A DNA stretch of 6,617 bases. Origin: Gammaproteobacteria bacterium. GTDB lineage: Bacteria > Pseudomonadota > Gammaproteobacteria > JABABF01. The notes under the pieces were generated by a model. That model saw nothing but the letters and a program-made list of their open reading frames with translations, had not been told where the DNA came from and searched no databases. The stretch is from the NCBI GenBank assembly GCA_014238345.1, contig JABABF010000008.1, positions 1 through 6,617 on the forward strand. The letters are read 5' to 3'. Positions 5,744-6,617 of the stretch are shown in pieces; the stretch's first letter is position 1; each line of letters opens with the position of its first letter. A program made the position numbers and the translations under genes.

Positions 5744-6513
5744 GCGAGGCCACTGGTGCCTCCACTACACAGGCACCACCCCCTCTAGAGCCCGCCGCCA
5801 CGCTGGTGCCATTGCGCGACGGTGTAGCGGGCATTGAGATATTGATGCTGCGGCGTAGCAAACGCGTGGGCTTCATCGGTGGTACCTGGGTGTTCCCAGG
5901 CGGCGGTGTCGAAGCCTGCGATTGCGAAAATGGCGTAGCGGAAGACAGCGAAGCGGCAGGTCTGCGTTGCGCCGTGCGCGAGACGCAAGAAGAAGCGGGT
6001 CTCCACTTTGCAACTGAACAGCTGCTACCTATCGCCCACTGGGTCGCCCCGGTGGAAAGCCCGCGCCGCTACGCCACCTGGTTTTTTCTCAGCGCTACCA
6101 GCGACACGGATGTTGAGGTGCAAGTCGATGGATCAGAGATTCACCAGCACCGCTGGCTCAGTCCGGCAACAGCACTGGCAGCGTTGCAAAGCGGAGAGAT
6201 GAAATTTCTGCCGCCGACCTATGTCACCCTGCTGTGGCTACAGGCTTTCAACTCAACGATCACTGCGCTGGCGGCATTTCGCGATCGCCCCATCGTCCGC
6301 TTCACGCCACGCACCAGCGTGCGCGACGATATCATCTACAGCCTCTACAAAGAAGATGCTGGCTACGCCGAGGCCACCCCAGAGCAACCTGGAGCACGTC
6401 ACCGAGTGGCCGCGCAAATGGGTGGTGGCAAGTGGAGCTACGAGATCGACTTCCCCGGGGATGAAGTAGTAAGACGCGACAGTCAGCACCCAAACAGTAG
6501 CAATCTATCATAG
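5740..6513 (+). CDS. NUDIX hydrolase, NUDT19-like, possibly acyl-CoA/CoA diphosphatase
   Basis: This 257-residue NUDIX protein would cleave a nucleoside diphosphate linked to another group, using Mg or Mn. The fold begins at AATLVPLRDG (19-28), then LMLRRSKRVGFIGGTWVFPGGGVE (35-58), and the helix half of the box REtqEEaGL (80-88) is intact with Glu81, Glu84 and Glu85. The box is stretched: Gly56 and Arg80 are 24 residues apart instead of 14, owing to an Asp/Glu-rich insert (about 61-72). An insert in the box and the WVFPGG-V pattern recall the NUDT19 group, known to act on CoA and acyl-CoA. The region after 140 holds LPPTYVTLLWLQAF (157-170) and RFTPRT, as in that group. The start overlaps the upstream stop by ATGA, implying translational coupling. 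In this setting it might recycle CoA or limit acyl-CoA build-up (inference). Confidence 0.85.
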   Translation: MSEATGASTTQAPPPLEPAATLVPLRDGVAGIEILMLRRSKRVGFIGGTWVFPGGGVEACDCENGVAEDSEAAGLRCAVRETQEEAGLHFATEQLLPIAHWVAPVESPRRYATWFFLSATSDTDVEVQVDGSEIHQHRWLSPATALAALQSGEMKFLPPTYVTLLWLQAFNSTITALAAFRDRPIVRFTPRTSVRDDIIYSLYKEDAGYAEATPEQPGARHRVAAQMGGGKWSYEIDFPGDEVVRRDSQHPNSSNLS

Positions 6514-6522
6514 CTACCACCC

Positions 6523-6542
6523 AAAAAAGGATGCTATCCCTC
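6523..6542 (-). terminator. Weak terminator-like hairpin on the minus strand
   Basis: Read on the minus strand, GGAT-AGC-ATCC (6539-6529) is followed by six T (plus-strand A6 at 6523-6528). Wobble pairs could lengthen the stem to about seven. The core is only 4 bp, so it could be chance. If real, it would serve a minus-strand gene ending to its right; the reading frame closing at 6571-6573 is open from there to the window edge. Confidence 0.25.
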
Positions 6543-6584
6543 ACAGAAGCCACCCCCAGCACCAAACACCCTAGGTCATACGGC

Positions 6585-6617
6585 ATGTCGGCTCCTCTGA
6601 CCTCAATTTATTCAACC
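6585..6617 (+). CDS. Possible start of a further plus-strand gene (partial)
   Basis: An ATG at 6585 opens a frame (MSAPLTSIYST) that runs without a stop to the edge, with AGG nine bases upstream at 6573-6575. Eleven codons are too few to name a product. It would continue the plus-strand series after a 71-bp gap. The competing reading is a minus-strand gene ending at 6571; both cannot easily be true. Confidence 0.25.
   Translation, partial: MSAPLTSIYST

Overview
The window looks like a stretch of a gammaproteobacterial chromosome. The RecA resembles those of Pseudomonas and its marine relatives, recA is followed directly by recX, and the small heat-shock gene is of the IbpA class behind a textbook sigma-32 promoter. 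Species cannot be read from the sequence. Base composition and codon use look uniform, and I see no insertion sequence, integrase, tRNA, rRNA or CRISPR array.

Layout. Positions 1-113 are the leader of recA. recA (114-1136) and recX (1195-1701) point right, 58 bp apart with no terminator between them, so they are probably one transcript for homologous recombination and its modulation. An IbpA-type small heat-shock gene (1765-2274, minus strand) converges on recX, with a hairpin between the two. Upstream of it are a strong sigma-32-type promoter (2400-2428), a weaker second candidate (2340-2371) and a leader that can fold into a ROSE-like RNA thermometer covering the ribosome binding site. The gene therefore seems heat-controlled at both transcription and translation.

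From 2565 to 6513 five genes lie in a row on the plus strand: a SnoaL-like (NTF2-fold) protein, a short-chain dehydrogenase/reductase (SDR), a MaoC-type (R)-enoyl-CoA hydratase, an Amidohydrolase_2-family hydrolase, and a NUDIX hydrolase whose start overlaps the preceding stop (ATGA). Gaps are 126, 63 and 62 bp, then a 4-base overlap. The combination is typical of acyl-CoA, lipid or steroid-like catabolic clusters, with the NUDIX protein possibly an acyl-CoA/CoA diphosphatase. The substrate cannot be determined. The SDR is notable because Ser occupies the position of the catalytic Tyr.

The last 104 bases are mostly non-coding. They may hold the start of another plus-strand gene at 6585 or, alternatively, the end of a minus-strand gene. 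The most rewarding items are the double heat control of the small heat-shock gene and the SDR with an altered active site.
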